The notes: generated by a model from the sequence alone, not told the origin. Positions 11,710 to 22,532 are shown, counted from the first letter of the stretch. The stretch is DNA of 64,000 nucleotides from Nemophila menziesii (GCA_029959085.1 JARWIR010000008.1:18338001-18402000), one strand, 5' to 3'. Numbers and translations: made by a program.

Positions 11710-12934
11710 TGGTGTCGCCTAAGGTGTGATAAAATAATGAATAAAATAAGTGCAAATAAACACCCTAGGCTGAGCACGGTTCTACAAGTATATATAGGAC
11801 GTATGCAAGTTTTAATGATAAATAGAATTCGTTCCTCAGAGACTACGAAAGTTAGGAAGAACTTATGCAATTTATCTAGTGCAGATATGAAAGCTAGAAT
11901 AGATAATACACAAGAAAATAAAGACAAGAGATTTTTATTTGGTTTTTATAAGGAGAGAATTAAAACTAATAAAGTAAAGACAAGAAAAGTAAATAAAAGA
12001 AAAGAAGATAGTATGATAGTTTAGCCTGAGATATTAGCAAGTAATCCCCACTAGTCTTGTTTATTCTAACATGTAAGGGTGAATCATGTAGTATCACTAT
12101 AGACAGGATTCTAAATTCCCATACCTTAGACCTTGAGAGCGACTAAGGGGGCTACGACACAACCACGAGGCAGTCAAAACTTAGGGTTATCAAGCGCTAC
12201 CAAGGCCCTAACCAGTACAATTCCTTCAATTGGTGATATGGTGGTGAAAACATACCCTAATAACTATCTAGTTAAAATCGGTGTTGTCATGACCAATATC
12301 GGACACTAGACGTTATGTGGTGTTTCAATAGTTACACAGACAATAAATCAAAACACATAAACAGAGTATAAAACATGACTTAAATTAAATACGATGTATC
12401 CCGAATCAGATAGAAAAACTGGGGTTCATACATATATGCTAAATCTCAAGCTAAAATTATTTAATTCATACTAAAGAAAGAAAAGAAAACAATTACAAAT
12501 TTAAGGGTTGAAAATGACATAATATGGTGTTCAACTCCTTCCAGACTTCTCTTCTTGTGTTGTAAGCTTCTTCCTGGCTTAAGGACTAGCCAACGATGTG
12601 TTTCTTATGATAAGAGGGTGTATTTATAGGGTATAGAAAACCCTAAAACGTTTCTTGGAGTAGAAGATAGGTATTGGACTCCAAGCCCAACTCAAATTCG
12701 TAACCCTAAAATATAGAAAAGGTAAGATTCTAATGTTGTATTGTTTTGGCCGTAACTGCTTCAATACTTATCAGTTGGACACGTTTCAATAGTCGAAACT
12801 GATCGTCTCGAAAAGCTCTTTAACTTTTCTTCATACCATTCTTCCAAATTCCTAGCCAATCTTGAGTTATGATCACTTTTATGTTTGTAGCTGCTGGAAT
12901 TCAGATTTATTTGGCAACTTTATCTTTTTCTTTT
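11710..12934 (-). mobile_element. Athila 5' LTR, PBS-proximal part (interrupted by the MULE)
   Basis: The LTR starts at TGGTGTCGCC next to the PBS and runs to 12934. It shares the usual internal landmarks, including CTAACCCC-like and TGTTTTGGCC(G/A)TA-type words. It is split at 12935 by the MULE and continues at 20888-21172, giving about 1.5 kb in total. On the minus strand it drives the gag at 11578-9746. Confidence 0.83.
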
Positions 12935-13039
12935 GAGCAAATACACTGTTTACCCCCTGAACTTTGGGCCGATTGACAGACTGCCCCCCAAAGTTTAAAA
13001 TGCGACTAGTTGACCCCTAAACTTTAGTTTCGTGACTCG
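12935..13039 (+). repeat. MULE left terminal inverted repeat
   Basis: It starts GAGCAAATACACTGTTTACC and is identical to the reverse complement of 20783-20887. It is itself built of about three ~33-bp units, each with an ACCCCCT(G)AACTTT-like core: TTTACCCCCTGAACTTT, CTGCCCCCCAAAGTTT and TTGACCCCTAAACTTT. Confidence 0.93.
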
Positions 13040-13268
13040 TTAGTCCTTTTGGGCGTTTTCCGTCCATTTTTTTATGCGTGCAGGACACGCGCGCGTGAAA
13101 TGTTGTCTAGTAAATTTTTTTTTTTTTTACATTGTTAATTATATCCTTTATTAAAAGATGGGCATTTTAGGTACATCACATTTTAGCTTTTATATAAATA
13201 AACAAAAATTAAAACACATAACTCACACATTAACTTCAACAACTGAGAAATCAAACACATAACCCATA

Positions 13269-16200
13269 ATGAGCGAGATCACCGGCGACGTTTCACCGAT
13301 GCCGCCAATAATCAAATGGAGTAAGTGTGCTCGTTCTATTTCCGAAAATGGTGGGGTTAAAATGGTTGGGGTTGTTTTTTTAACTCCGAAAATATAGGGT
13401 TTTTAAATTGGATTCTTTCTTTTTTTGAAGTTGTGCTTAAATCTCGGGATTTAGTTGTTAATGGAACTAATTATTGAGATTTCTTTACCTTATTCGTAGT
13501 GGGTGGTTACAAGTTTACCTTTTCTGCATAAATTCGTACGCCCTTAAATTCTTTTAACTCACTCTCGTATTTTTCATGTGTAACAGATAAATTTTCATTA
13601 CGCATTCATTTTGATGGGTTCTTCTATGAAGATTACAGCCGATACAGAGAGGTACGGATCGAGTATTTGCCTGGATGTCACTATGACAATCTTAGTATAC
13701 CTGTTCTTCTTAAAACATGTGCGAACCTCGGAATTAGAGGTAGGGTAGAGCTATACTATCTGAAATTGGCTGAAAAACTACCAGAGGGTCTTGTCTATTT
13801 AGAGAATGACGAGAAAGTTATGGAGATGGCTAGTGTGACAGAGAAAAACCAAACAATTGATATGTTTGTAGTGCGTTTACCAGAGATTTTAGAAGGAGAT
13901 GCAGTTGAGATTCCAGTGTATATGCCTTTACTCCTTAAATGGAAGGAAGAAGTGGTAGTGCAGGAACCTGACTTAGAGGAAGGTGAAGGTGAAAATTGTA
14001 TTTAAGCTGAAGAAATAGAGGAGGAAAGTTTGAAGGTGGGTGATACTGTGGTTGATAACTTAGAGGAAGCTACTGTTGTTGATGTTGTTGCTAATCCACC
14101 AGAAGAGGAAGAGACATTAGCTGAGGAGAGAGTTAGTGAATTATTACCTAAGGGTTGTGTTCAAAGTGCTGAGCACACAGTAGTTGAGGAAGCTACTCAA
14201 GATCATCAGATAGATAATGAAACCTTTGAAAAGGGAAGTGATGAGAATGATGACAACCATGTAGTTGAGGAAGCAAATGATAACTATTCAAGCCCCAAAA
14301 CAGCCCACTGTGATCAAGAAAAAGTGCTACACAGGGGTCTAGATGGTGAGACTTGTTCAGATGTTTCAGATGATGAAAGATCAGTTATGGAGAAATCTGT
14401 AGATGCTGCTTTAGATAAACTTTTGAGTGCTTTAAATAGTGGGAAAGGTGCAGATGATGAGGAATTGTTGAAGAGGTCCAGGAGGAAGGACTCAAGAGTA
14501 CCTTTCAAGCTGATAGATGAAACTGATGAGGAAATGGAAATGGCTAAGGATGATACTACTGGTGAATACTTGGACACTAGTGATGTCTTGCTTAATGTTC
14601 TGGACAAGGGAAAAAAACCACAAAAAAAGAGAAAAAAACCACAAAAGAACAGAAAAAAACAACAAAAGAAGAGGAGCAGAGTTATTGAAAAAGTGCCTAA
14701 TAAGAAGAAGACAGTTACCCCTTGTGAAGATGATGAGAATGGTGATGATATTTTTAGTGATAATGAGTTACTTTCAGTTATTTTTAACAAGACAAAGGAA
14801 GAAGTTATTAGAAAGAGGCAAATGAATAAAGTTGGTGAGGACAATTTGAAGAAGAAGAAATCTGTTGAATCCAGGGCCAAAGATCATACATATAAGTCTT
14901 ATCTGAAGACAAGGTATAGGGCTAGTGTGAAACGTCATGGTGATGGTGTTGGCCCTAGTGGAACAAAGGGAGAGAGTTATAAGAAGAGTGGACGTACAGA
15001 TAGTCAAAGGGGAGAGGACATGGATGAAGATGAGTTCTCCACAAGTGATGAGGATTTTCTGATTGACTCTGATATTGATTTGAGAGAGGGTGACGATGAC
15101 CAAGATTACAATTCGTATATAGAGAAAGACCTTGAGTGGGAAGGAGTGCGGGATGAATCACTTGAGGTTGATTCTTCAGGTGGTCATACAGAAGGACAAG
15201 ATAGTGAAACTGATTCAGAAGATGTTTTAAATGATTCTGATCATTTTGATACGGCTACTGATTCTTCTGACTCAGATGGAGTAGAGGAAAATAAAATCAA
15301 GAAAATAAAAAGAAAACAGTTACCAAGGTTCAAGCCTTCAATTGACATGAAAAATCCAAGGTTTGTAGTTGGTTTAACCTTTGCGAATGCTTCAGAACTC
15401 CGAGATGCAATTAGAGGACATGCTATCAACAAAGTGGTTAAAATAAAGTTTGTGAAAAATGAATGGTATAGAATAAGGGCTGTTTGTGAGGGAGAAGGTT
15501 GTGGATGGTTTGTGTATGCATCCTATAAAGAAGAAGTTGGTGGATTGGTGATTATAACCCTATGTAATCAACACACATGTGGTAAAGACCTTAACCACAG
15601 ACATGTGAATGTAAAGTTTTTATCTAAGACATTCAAGGATATGGTCAGGTTAAATTTGTATAGTAAGGTAAGTGATTTTCAACAATTAGTGCATAGGGAC
15701 CTTTCTGTCAATGTAAGCATTAGAACATGCTACAGGGCATATAGTCTAGCAAAAGAAATGATTGAAGCTGATTATAAGGATCAATACAAGAAGATACATG
15801 ACTATTGTGAGGAACTCAGAAGAAGTAATCCGGGTAGTACTGTAGCATTGGAAACTTGTACTGATGAGGTGACTGGTGTTGATAGATTTCAAAGGCTTTA
15901 TGTGTGTCTTGATGGTTGTAGAAGAGGCTTTTTGGAAGGGTGTAGGAAATTTGTGGGCATTGATGGATGTCACCTAAAGGGTCCACACCCAGGGGTGATT
16001 TTGACAGCAGTAGGTATAGATGGGAACAACTGCATATACCCAATTGTATATTGCCTTGCTGAAAAAGAAGATAGTAGCTCATGGAGATGGTTTTTGAACC
16101 TGCTCGTACAGGATTTAAGTATTTCTAATCAACAAGAGTGGACATTTATTTCTGACAGACAAAAGGTTGGTATGAATTTAATACATACACTGGACTGGTT

Positions 16201-18954
16201 ACCCCTCTGTACTTTACCCCGACTGACTATTTACCCCCTAGAGTTTAAACTTTGGGGGGCAACTGCGAAAAACATCTGACATTTTGTTTGTTTTGCTGTA
16301 GGGATTACTCCAGGTAATTAGTGACATGTTACCAGATATAGAACATCGTCACTGTGTAAGACACTTGTACAATAACTTCAAGATCAAGCATCCAGGGTTG
16401 GCTTTGAAAGACAGATTATGGGAAGCAGCTAGGGCCCCAACAGTTAGAAAATTCACAGAGGTGATGGCTGTAATAAAAGATATGGATGAGAGCGCATTCA
16501 ATTGGCTATCCAACCTAGATCCTAAGTGTTGGGCAAAATCACATTTCAGCACAACCACAACTTGTGATGTTCTACTAAACAATCTCTGTGAAAGTTATAA
16601 TAATGCGATTAAAAAATGCAGGTACATGTCCTAATGCCCCCTATACTTTTTTAAGAAATGACTACTTACCCCCTATAATATTTTAGTAAATGTCTACTTG
16701 CCCCCTACACTTTTTATAGGGACAAGTCTTTGATTTTCATACTAGAGGGTCTACGGATTTATACAATGAAGAGGTTACAGGCAAAAAGATCTTGGATGGA
16801 CAAGTATGAAGGAGATATTTGTCCTAAGATAAGGCATTTGCTTAATAAAGCCAAAAAAAATTGTGGAAAGTGGCACGCTGTATTTTGTGGCGAGATGAAG
16901 TTTGAGGTGAGAAACCTGGATACAGAGTCATTAGCTATAGACTTGGAATCGTGTAGTTGTCCTTGCAGAAGATGGGAGCTATCTGGGATACCGTGTTACC
17001 ACGCCATTGCTTGCATACAACACATTGGACAAGACGCAGAGAAATTTGTACATAAGTGCTACTCGAAGGTGCAATATATGAAGGCATACACCTCTATGAT
17101 ATATCCTGTCAATGGTCCATCAATGTGGAATACTTCTAGCAATTTGCCTGTTGAAGCTCCTTTGGCATTTAAATTGGTTGGCAGACCAAAAAAGGCTAGG
17201 ACCAAGGAGGTTGACGAGGAAGAGATTAAAATATGGAGAAAACAACGCACAATATCTTCTGTTCAACGATCAACAGGTTTGAGAAGGGCTATGACTTGTA
17301 AGAGTTGTGGATTAAAAGGACATAATTCTAGGACTTGTAAAGAAAAGCAACAAGCTAATGATGGAACTACTCAAGGTGATGATCAAAATTTTGATGCAAG
17401 AGTTGATGATTGAAATGTTGAAGAGGTGGGAGTTTTTGGAAGAGTTGAAGATCAAAGTGTTGCAGATGTGGGAGTTGATGGAAGGGTTGAAGATCTAAAT
17501 GTTGAAGATCAAGTAGTTGATGGAAGGGTTGAAGATCAAAACATTGAAGAAGTGGGAGTTGATGGAAGGGTTGAAGATCAAAACGTTGAAGATGTGGGAG
17601 TTGATGGAAGGGTTGAGGATGATAACGATGAAGGTTTAAGAGTTGATGGACGGGTTGAGGATGATACTGTTGAAGATGTAGGAGTTGATGGAAAAATTGA
17701 TGGTGACAACACTGAGAATGTAAGAGTGGATGAGATACATGTTGAAGGTGGGAGGGTGGATGGAGTTGTGGGGACTGAAAACACTGAAGGTGTGAATGTG
17801 CAGCGTGTTGTGGAGAAAGCTGATGAGGAATCTAGTGAGGAAACTGATGAGGAAGCTGCATCAGAAAATGAAGAGACAGTTAAAACCAAACCACAAAACC
17901 CTAGAAGACAAAGCAACAGATTAAAGAGTATGGGGTTTAAAACACTGGGTGGATGTTCACAAACAAAGCCTATAACAATAGTAAGTACTTGTCTTTAGTG
18001 GTGTTTATTAGATTGCATTCATTAAAAACTACTTTTAAGTTGGTTTTATTCTGACAACAGGATGATGACATAGTTCAAGAAAAATCAACAAATACAGAAA
18101 AAAAAGAGATACCCATAGACAAAGTAAAAACATCAAAAGATGTTGATAAAGCTGCAAATACAACAGAAGTGCACAAGGGAAAAACAAAAAAAGTAAGTTG
18201 TCAATTTACCCCCTATACTTATAATACACTGACTAATCACCCCCCAAACTTAACTAACAGTATGTCTTCAAGCATAAAACAACACCCGCGCAGACCAGAT
18301 CTAAGAAGCCAGTACCTGCTGATCAGGTACCTCGAAATCATTTACATTTGTATATATTAGGATAATGATGATTATTTTGTTGGGTGCTAGGACAAGAACA
18401 AAGGGCCACACACAACAAACAAGCCCTTCATCCCGCCAGCCAAAGCCAAAAAAAGTGATGAGCTAGAAGGAGAAACCACATTGAAGAAAAGTATACCAGG
18501 GGTAATTAAGTTCTATTTAAACATTTAGATCATTATTGACATGAATGACAGATTACCCCTTCAACTTTTGTATTCTATGTCAGTTTCCCCCCTATACTTT
18601 TTAATGACCCTTCACCCCATACAGATTAAATTCAAATCTCTGAATCCTCCAGAGAAGCACGGATCTAAAAGGACTTTAGCTAAAGAAGGACCTCAGGTAC
18701 ATGTATGCTAGATGTTAAATGTGCAATCAAATAAAATTTGAACATGTATATGTGTTAATGTTTGTTACATGTTTTTTTTGATAGGATAAAACCGATGAAG
18801 AACCAAGAGCGAAGAAACCATTTATTCGGCATAAAGAAGGTGTAGTGATGAGAGAAGGGAACCCGGCTTACATGACCATTGCCGAAGCACTTCGACGTAG
18901 GAAAGCTGCTGCCAAACAACCGTCTCATGCAAAGGATGGACCAAAACCAAAATG
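13269..18954 (+). CDS. MULE transposase (mudrA-like), nine predicted exons, two in-frame stops
   Basis: The predicted exons are 13269-13320, 13587-16165, 16302-16621, 16720-17980, 18061-18192, 18261-18326, 18391-18501, 18625-18696 and 18785-18954, all with GT-AG introns and a consistent phase. An N-terminal PB1-like domain (FDGFFYEDYSRYREVRIEYL) is followed by a long acidic/lysine-rich region. The MuDR DNA-binding domain begins near codon 600. The MULE transposase core contains GIDGCHLKG (Asp at about codon 810) and ISDRQKG (Asp at about 874); the Glu in NLCESYNNA is a candidate third catalytic residue. A SWIM zinc finger (CSCPCRRWELSGIPCYHAI) and a CX2CX4HX4C knuckle (CKSCGLKGHNSRTC) follow, then an acidic repeat tail. 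TAA at 14003 and TGA at 17411 interrupt an otherwise continuous frame, so the copy is probably non-autonomous unless these are spliced around. Confidence 0.9.
16166..16301 (+). repeat. Transposase intron containing TIR-like units
   Basis: This intron splits ISDRQK/GLLQVISD. It contains TTACCCCTCTGTACTTT and ATTTACCCCCTAGAG, and then TTTAAACTTTGGGGGGCA, which is identical to part of the element's right terminal repeat. Confidence 0.85.
16622..16719 (+). repeat. Transposase intron made of ~33-bp TIR-like units
   Basis: Nearly the whole 98-bp intron consists of three units: TGCCCCCTATACTTTTT, TTACCCCCTATAATATT and TTGCCCCCTACACTTTTT. The last runs straight into the TATAG acceptor. Confidence 0.88.
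17430..17735 (+). repeat. 42-bp coding repeats: acidic tail of the transposase
   Basis: About seven in-frame copies of a ~42-bp unit encode 14-residue repeats close to VGVDGRVEDQNVED. The frame stays open for about 190 codons after the TGA at 17411, so the stop may be recent. The repeats are rich in Asp/Glu and probably unstructured. Confidence 0.85.
18193..18260 (+). repeat. Transposase intron with two TIR-like units
   Basis: This 68-bp intron contains TTTACCCCCTATACTT and ATCACCCCCCAAACTTAA. It is flanked by GTAAG and an ACAG acceptor. Confidence 0.8.
18502..18624 (+). repeat. Transposase intron with three TIR-like units
   Basis: The 3' two-thirds contains TTACCCCTTCAACTTTT, TTTCCCCCCTATACTTTT and CTTCACCCCATACAG, the last of which forms the splice acceptor. 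Confidence 0.78.
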
Positions 18955-19489
18955 ATCTTCTTTTCCATCAGCAAGCAAGAAAGATCTGCATAATTTATGT
19001 ACTATTTATTTATATGTGGTTATTATGCTATGCTCAATCTAGAACTATTGTGGATGTAATAGTCTAGGGCTAACTCAACTTGTTTTTCTTATCCTCTGGT
19101 ATGGGTTTTGGTTGGTAGACTATTTAGTGCACTAGGACCAAAAAGTTAAGACTTTAGTGCAAGTTGTGTGTTTTTTGTACTTTTGTGCATTAGAATATTT
19201 ATCTATTGTGGAACACTATGTCATGCCAGTAAGTAAGGAATCTGCTTTAGTTTGTGACTACTTTTATATTTTTCTACTCATTAATTATTTTATGAATTAA
19301 ATTGCATTAACTTCAACACAATTTCACTAACACGACAACATTTTAGTTACGCAAATGTACACCAATACTATATTACAACTATAAAACAAAAGGCATACAT
19401 ACGTAGTTTGAAAATAATAACACAACCTCCTAAAAAAAACACCTATAAAAACAGTCTACTAACTTAAACACTCTATCCCTTAACAACTG

Positions 19490-19575
19490 CCAGTCTAATC
19501 CCTTATAAATTACAACTCATGCCAGTTTGCCCCCTAACAAATACAACAAATGCCAATTTGCCCCCTCACTTTTGG
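19490..19575 (+). repeat. TIR-like units between the two MULE genes
   Basis: Copies of GCCAGTTTGCCCCCTAACAA and GCCAATTTGCCCCCTCACTT lie in the non-coding gap between the convergent genes, continuing the motif seen in the introns. Confidence 0.7.
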
Positions 19576-19851
19576 TTGGTAAGAAAATTGATGTTTATGG
19601 ATTTGTGGTCCACTACTGTCTTTCTCCGTAGCAGCTATGTTTATACATTAGACATATACTGAGTTTAACTACTTTACATAACAGAAGAAATGCTACATTC
19701 ATTGAAAACACAACAACACATTACACAAAAGAGTACTCAATCCCCAGACAACAAAACAAACTGCCTTATACTACTACACGAAACTGAAACTAAAACAATA
19801 GCAAACCAAAACAACGGCACTACAACAAAAACCACCATACAACTAGAACTA

Positions 19852-20481
19852 CTACATCAAGCAACTAAACCCCCAAGTGTTGAAAAGGATGATGATAACC
19901 ATCAACAAACAACTACATTTCAAAATCAAGTTCTCACTTGTCAATCCCTTCATCGCCCCCTTAAGACGGAGCATCTCATCTTCTACAACCTTAACTTTCG
20001 CAGACTCGAAGATCAAAGCTTGGTTTTCTTTTTTTCGCACTTCCTCCAATTCCTCAGCAACTCCTTGAAGCTCGGCTTCCAACTCCTTCACTTTTGCAGA
20101 CTCCATCTTCAAGTCTTCCCAAGCTTTGTTTTTTAATTGATTCATTTCCTCCAAATCTGAAGCCAACAGATTCATCTTCATCCCCAATGCATCAAGTTCT
20201 AACGGGTGCAACTCGATTTCTTTCAATAGGCCACGAATTACCGAAACACTACGTTCTCCCATAGGCTCGTCAATCCAAGCAAAGAAATTGCAATCCTTCG
20301 TCGAACACCACCACATACACCTGTAAAATCTCCTACCTGGATTCTCCGCAGTCCAAGAAGTGTGCTCTCTAGCTTGGAATCCACACCTGCAATAGGGAGC
20401 GCGAGAAGAACTGGAGCCCACGCTAGCGGATGAGTAGGGTGACATGATTGTTGTTACAAGACTCTTACTTGCCGAGTTCAA
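19852..20481 (-). CDS. GRF-type zinc-finger, coiled-coil, membrane-anchored protein carried by the MULE
   Basis: This is an intact 209-residue frame, convergent with the transposase gene and inside the same inverted repeats. Residues 31-71 form a GRF zinc finger: CRCG, then NPGRRFYRC and CNFFAWIDE, with Cys31/33, Cys55 and Cys64 as likely ligands. Residues ~95-180 are a Leu/Glu/Lys heptad-like coiled coil. The C-terminus (about 186-208) is hydrophobic, including LLMVIIILF, and suggests a tail anchor. An alternative start is Met13. GRF fingers bind nucleic acid in other proteins. The arrangement recalls the mudrA/mudrB pair of maize MuDR, but there is no evident similarity to MURB, so its role in transposition is inference. 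A GA-rich tract at 20540-20570 lies just upstream. Confidence 0.8.
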   Translation of the reverse strand: MNSASKSLVTTIMSPYSSASVGSSSSRAPYCRCGFQAREHTSWTAENPGRRFYRCMWWCSTKDCNFFAWIDEPMGERSVSVIRGLLKEIELHPLELDALGMKMNLLASDLEEMNQLKNKAWEDLKMESAKVKELEAELQGVAEELEEVRKKENQALIFESAKVKVVEDEMLRLKGAMKGLTSENLILKCSCLLMVIIILFNTWGFSCLM

Positions 20482-20782
20482 AAAGGGAACAATGAAAAAT
20501 TGCAGAGTTAGGGTTCTTCGGTTGTGTTCTTCCCCAAATCGCGAGAGAGAGAAAGAGAGAGAGAGTTTAATTTTGTGGTTTTTTATTTTTGTTTATTAAT
20601 TTTCTGTATATTTATACTTAATAGAAAATGTGATTTACCAATCTTACCCCTCTAAAAAAATAGAAATAAAATACGTTAAAAAAAATTAATTTTTTAATTA
20701 AAAAAAAAAAGTTAACGGCGCGCGTGTGATGCACGCTGCGACTTAACGGTAAATTTGGACGGAAAATGGACACAGGGGGCAT

Positions 20783-20887
20783 CGAGTCACGAAACTAAAG
20801 TTTAGGGGTCAACTAGTCGCATTTTAAACTTTGGGGGGCAGTCTGTCAATCGGCCCAAAGTTCAGGGGGTAAACAGTGTATTTGCTC
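20783..20887 (-). repeat. MULE right terminal inverted repeat
   Basis: Exact reverse complement of 12935-13039. It ends GGGGGTAAACAGTGTATTTG before the T-rich flank. Confidence 0.93.
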
Positions 20888-21172
20888 TTTTTTTTTTTCA
20901 TATTTCTTGCTTTTATCTCCAATTTCCATGTTTATCCTCTTTCCTTTATCTCTTAGAATTAACTTGGCATCTCATTAATTTCCATATATCTTTAAAGCTT
21001 CACAATTAACAAACAATTAAACCCAATATGCTCTAAAAATAATAAATAATTTAATTAAGACACAAAATAGGAAAGTGTACTAAATCATGAGAAAATCAAC
21101 CTATAACCTAATAAATACACCTAAAATGATGTCTCCAACTAATATTAAATTATCACAAATGGGGAGACATCA
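20888..21172 (-). mobile_element. Athila 5' LTR, distal part (other side of the MULE)
   Basis: This is the continuation of the LTR at 11710-12934. It ends GGGGAGACATCA at 21172 and matches the ends of the LTRs at 26720, 28739 and 59753. It contains the family landmarks CATATATCTTTAAAGCTTCA and CCTAAAATGATGTCTCC. The flank CCAAC would be the target duplication, but the partner LTR is lost. Confidence 0.83.
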
Positions 21173-21691
21173 CCAACACACCTCGTCCTTTTGAATGCCT
21201 ATTCATTATCACCAAGAGCTCATACAGCTTATCCCATTCTCTATTATTATTAACTTCTTGGACTATGTCTTCATCCCTCGGTTCAGCTCTTATCAACCCT
21301 TATACCCTACTCTTTTACTAATCTTATGTTGTCGGTCATTTATTACAGGACTTGAAGTATTTCTTATCATGTTTTACATTTCCTTAACTCTTTCTAGAAC
21401 ACTCTCTATGTTTTCTCTTCCCGAATGTTTTTCCTTGACTCGGCTATTATGTTGCACAATGTGGAATTAGGTATTTTCAGCTAATCATATTTGAAAACCA
21501 TGGTTGAAGAACACTCATATTAACACGTACAATACTAAATATTGGTCTAAATCTTTGATATTATACACGATTTTTGTGAACAGGTCCACATATTACTTTC
21601 CTTTTGGAATATATATAATAGATACGAGTTGGTCGAACCATTGGCCCTGTTCGGGAACTTGCATTGCAAACAATTGAATAATTGTGAGAAA
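21173..21691. other. No gene recognised
   Basis: AT-rich. A plus-strand frame at 21195-21470 encodes a hydrophobic peptide without recognisable features. The stretch may be the decayed downstream part of the minus-strand gag that follows. Confidence 0.4.
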
Positions 21692-22480
21692 TTATTTTTT
21701 TGATTTCAGTTCTAACCTAAAGAACCATGTTCGAGCATTCCCGACCAAGGTAGCAGGGAAAGTTAGGCAATAGTCTATATCAGTTGCAGTAATGAATTTC
21801 ATGTGCCTTTGATATACGTATACATAGGTTTCAAGATCGGTAGTCCCATCAAAGGTTTTCACAGATGGAGGCTTTAACTTCCATGGCATTGGGATGTCCA
21901 AGATCTCCCATGATAGAGGATTCAGTTGATTTACCACTATCGTTTGATCGGATACATGTATTTCCCTAGAATACAGTTCTTCCCTTCCTCCATCAACTGC
22001 ATATGGAGTTCAATATACTCTTAGATATTGAGGATATGCACTTTCAACCATTCTTTCTGTATAATTTTGAATGTGATCTGTTGGAGGCATCTTTCCCTAA
22101 TGTTATGGAAGAGGCCGCCATTGACTAGTGAGTTTGTGTAGTAATTTGTCAGGGTGTTTCAATACCATCGGTAGTGGCTCCTTGCCCCTAGCATTTGTGA
22201 GCATAGCCGGAACATAAGGTTCCACTCCTTTAATAGTGATATGTATAGTCGGGATATACGCTTCTATACTTCCCTGGCTACCTGCTAGAATTGGATTATA
22301 TGGTTCAACTACTTTGGTTGTTACTGGTATAGTTTGCACATGCGGTTCACCTTCATTTTACTGATTATTGACATGCAACTTTTCTACTCCCTCCCTCTTT
22401 GTTAGTCGAGTAGTTCTCATCTCAAAAGTAAAAACTTTCTTATTATTGGAGCGTTATTCTCCATTCAGCATCACATTAGA
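21692..22480 (-). pseudogene. Tat-like gypsy gag fragment (minus strand)
   Basis: The frame at 21937-21692 reads WKLKPPSVKTFDGTTDLETY then FPATLVGNARTWFFRLELKS. This is the pattern of Tat/Ogre-type gag (KPP...YDG..DP..H...F...L.G.A..WF..L). A Pro-rich frame lies upstream (22339-22103), as expected for the gag N-terminus. A PBS lies at 22511-22530, upstream in the same orientation. Stops and frame changes separate the pieces. It belongs to a different lineage from the Athila copies. Confidence 0.7.
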
Positions 22481-22510
22481 ATCATGTGGAATCTTAATGG
22501 GGTCCAAATT

Positions 22511-22530
22511 CGTTCCCACGGACAACGCCA
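22511..22530 (-). promoter_or_regulatory. Gypsy PBS (minus strand)
   Basis: On the minus strand this reads TGGCGTTGTCCGTGGGAACG, close to the TGGCGCCGTCTGTGGGAA-type PBS of Tat-lineage elements. It fits the neighbouring gag fragment. Confidence 0.65.
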
Positions 22531-22532
22531 GA

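Larger units (their letters stand above)
12935..20887 (+). mobile_element. Mutator-like element (MULE), 7,953 bp
   Basis: The element is bounded by 105-bp terminal inverted repeats that are identical base for base. The flanks are TTTTCTTTT on the left and TTTTTTTTT on the right, which are compatible with the 9-bp target duplication of Mutator elements (one mismatch in a T-rich site). The insertion splits an Athila LTR whose halves rejoin cleanly. It carries a mudrA-like transposase gene on the plus strand and a convergent GRF-zinc-finger gene on the minus strand. Beyond the 105 bp the repeats continue imperfectly for about 70 bp, with GC-rich CACGCGCGCG words. Confidence 0.92.

Noticed and set aside
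14314..14880. 188-codon minus-strand frame opposite the transposase
   Set aside because: Low-complexity Phe/Ser/Leu antisense image of the acidic, lysine-rich coding strand; the plus frame carries recognisable domains.
17411..17413. True end of the transposase at this TGA
   Set aside because: The same frame stays open through the repeats and into exons with proper splice sites, so I treat it as a premature stop, though a natural stop is not excluded.
17578..17916. 112-codon minus-strand Ser/Thr/Pro-rich frame
   Set aside because: Antisense of the 42-bp acidic coding repeats; no independent support.
21195..21470. 91-codon hydrophobic plus-strand frame
   Set aside because: No recognisable domain or promoter; lies next to a decayed minus-strand gag.
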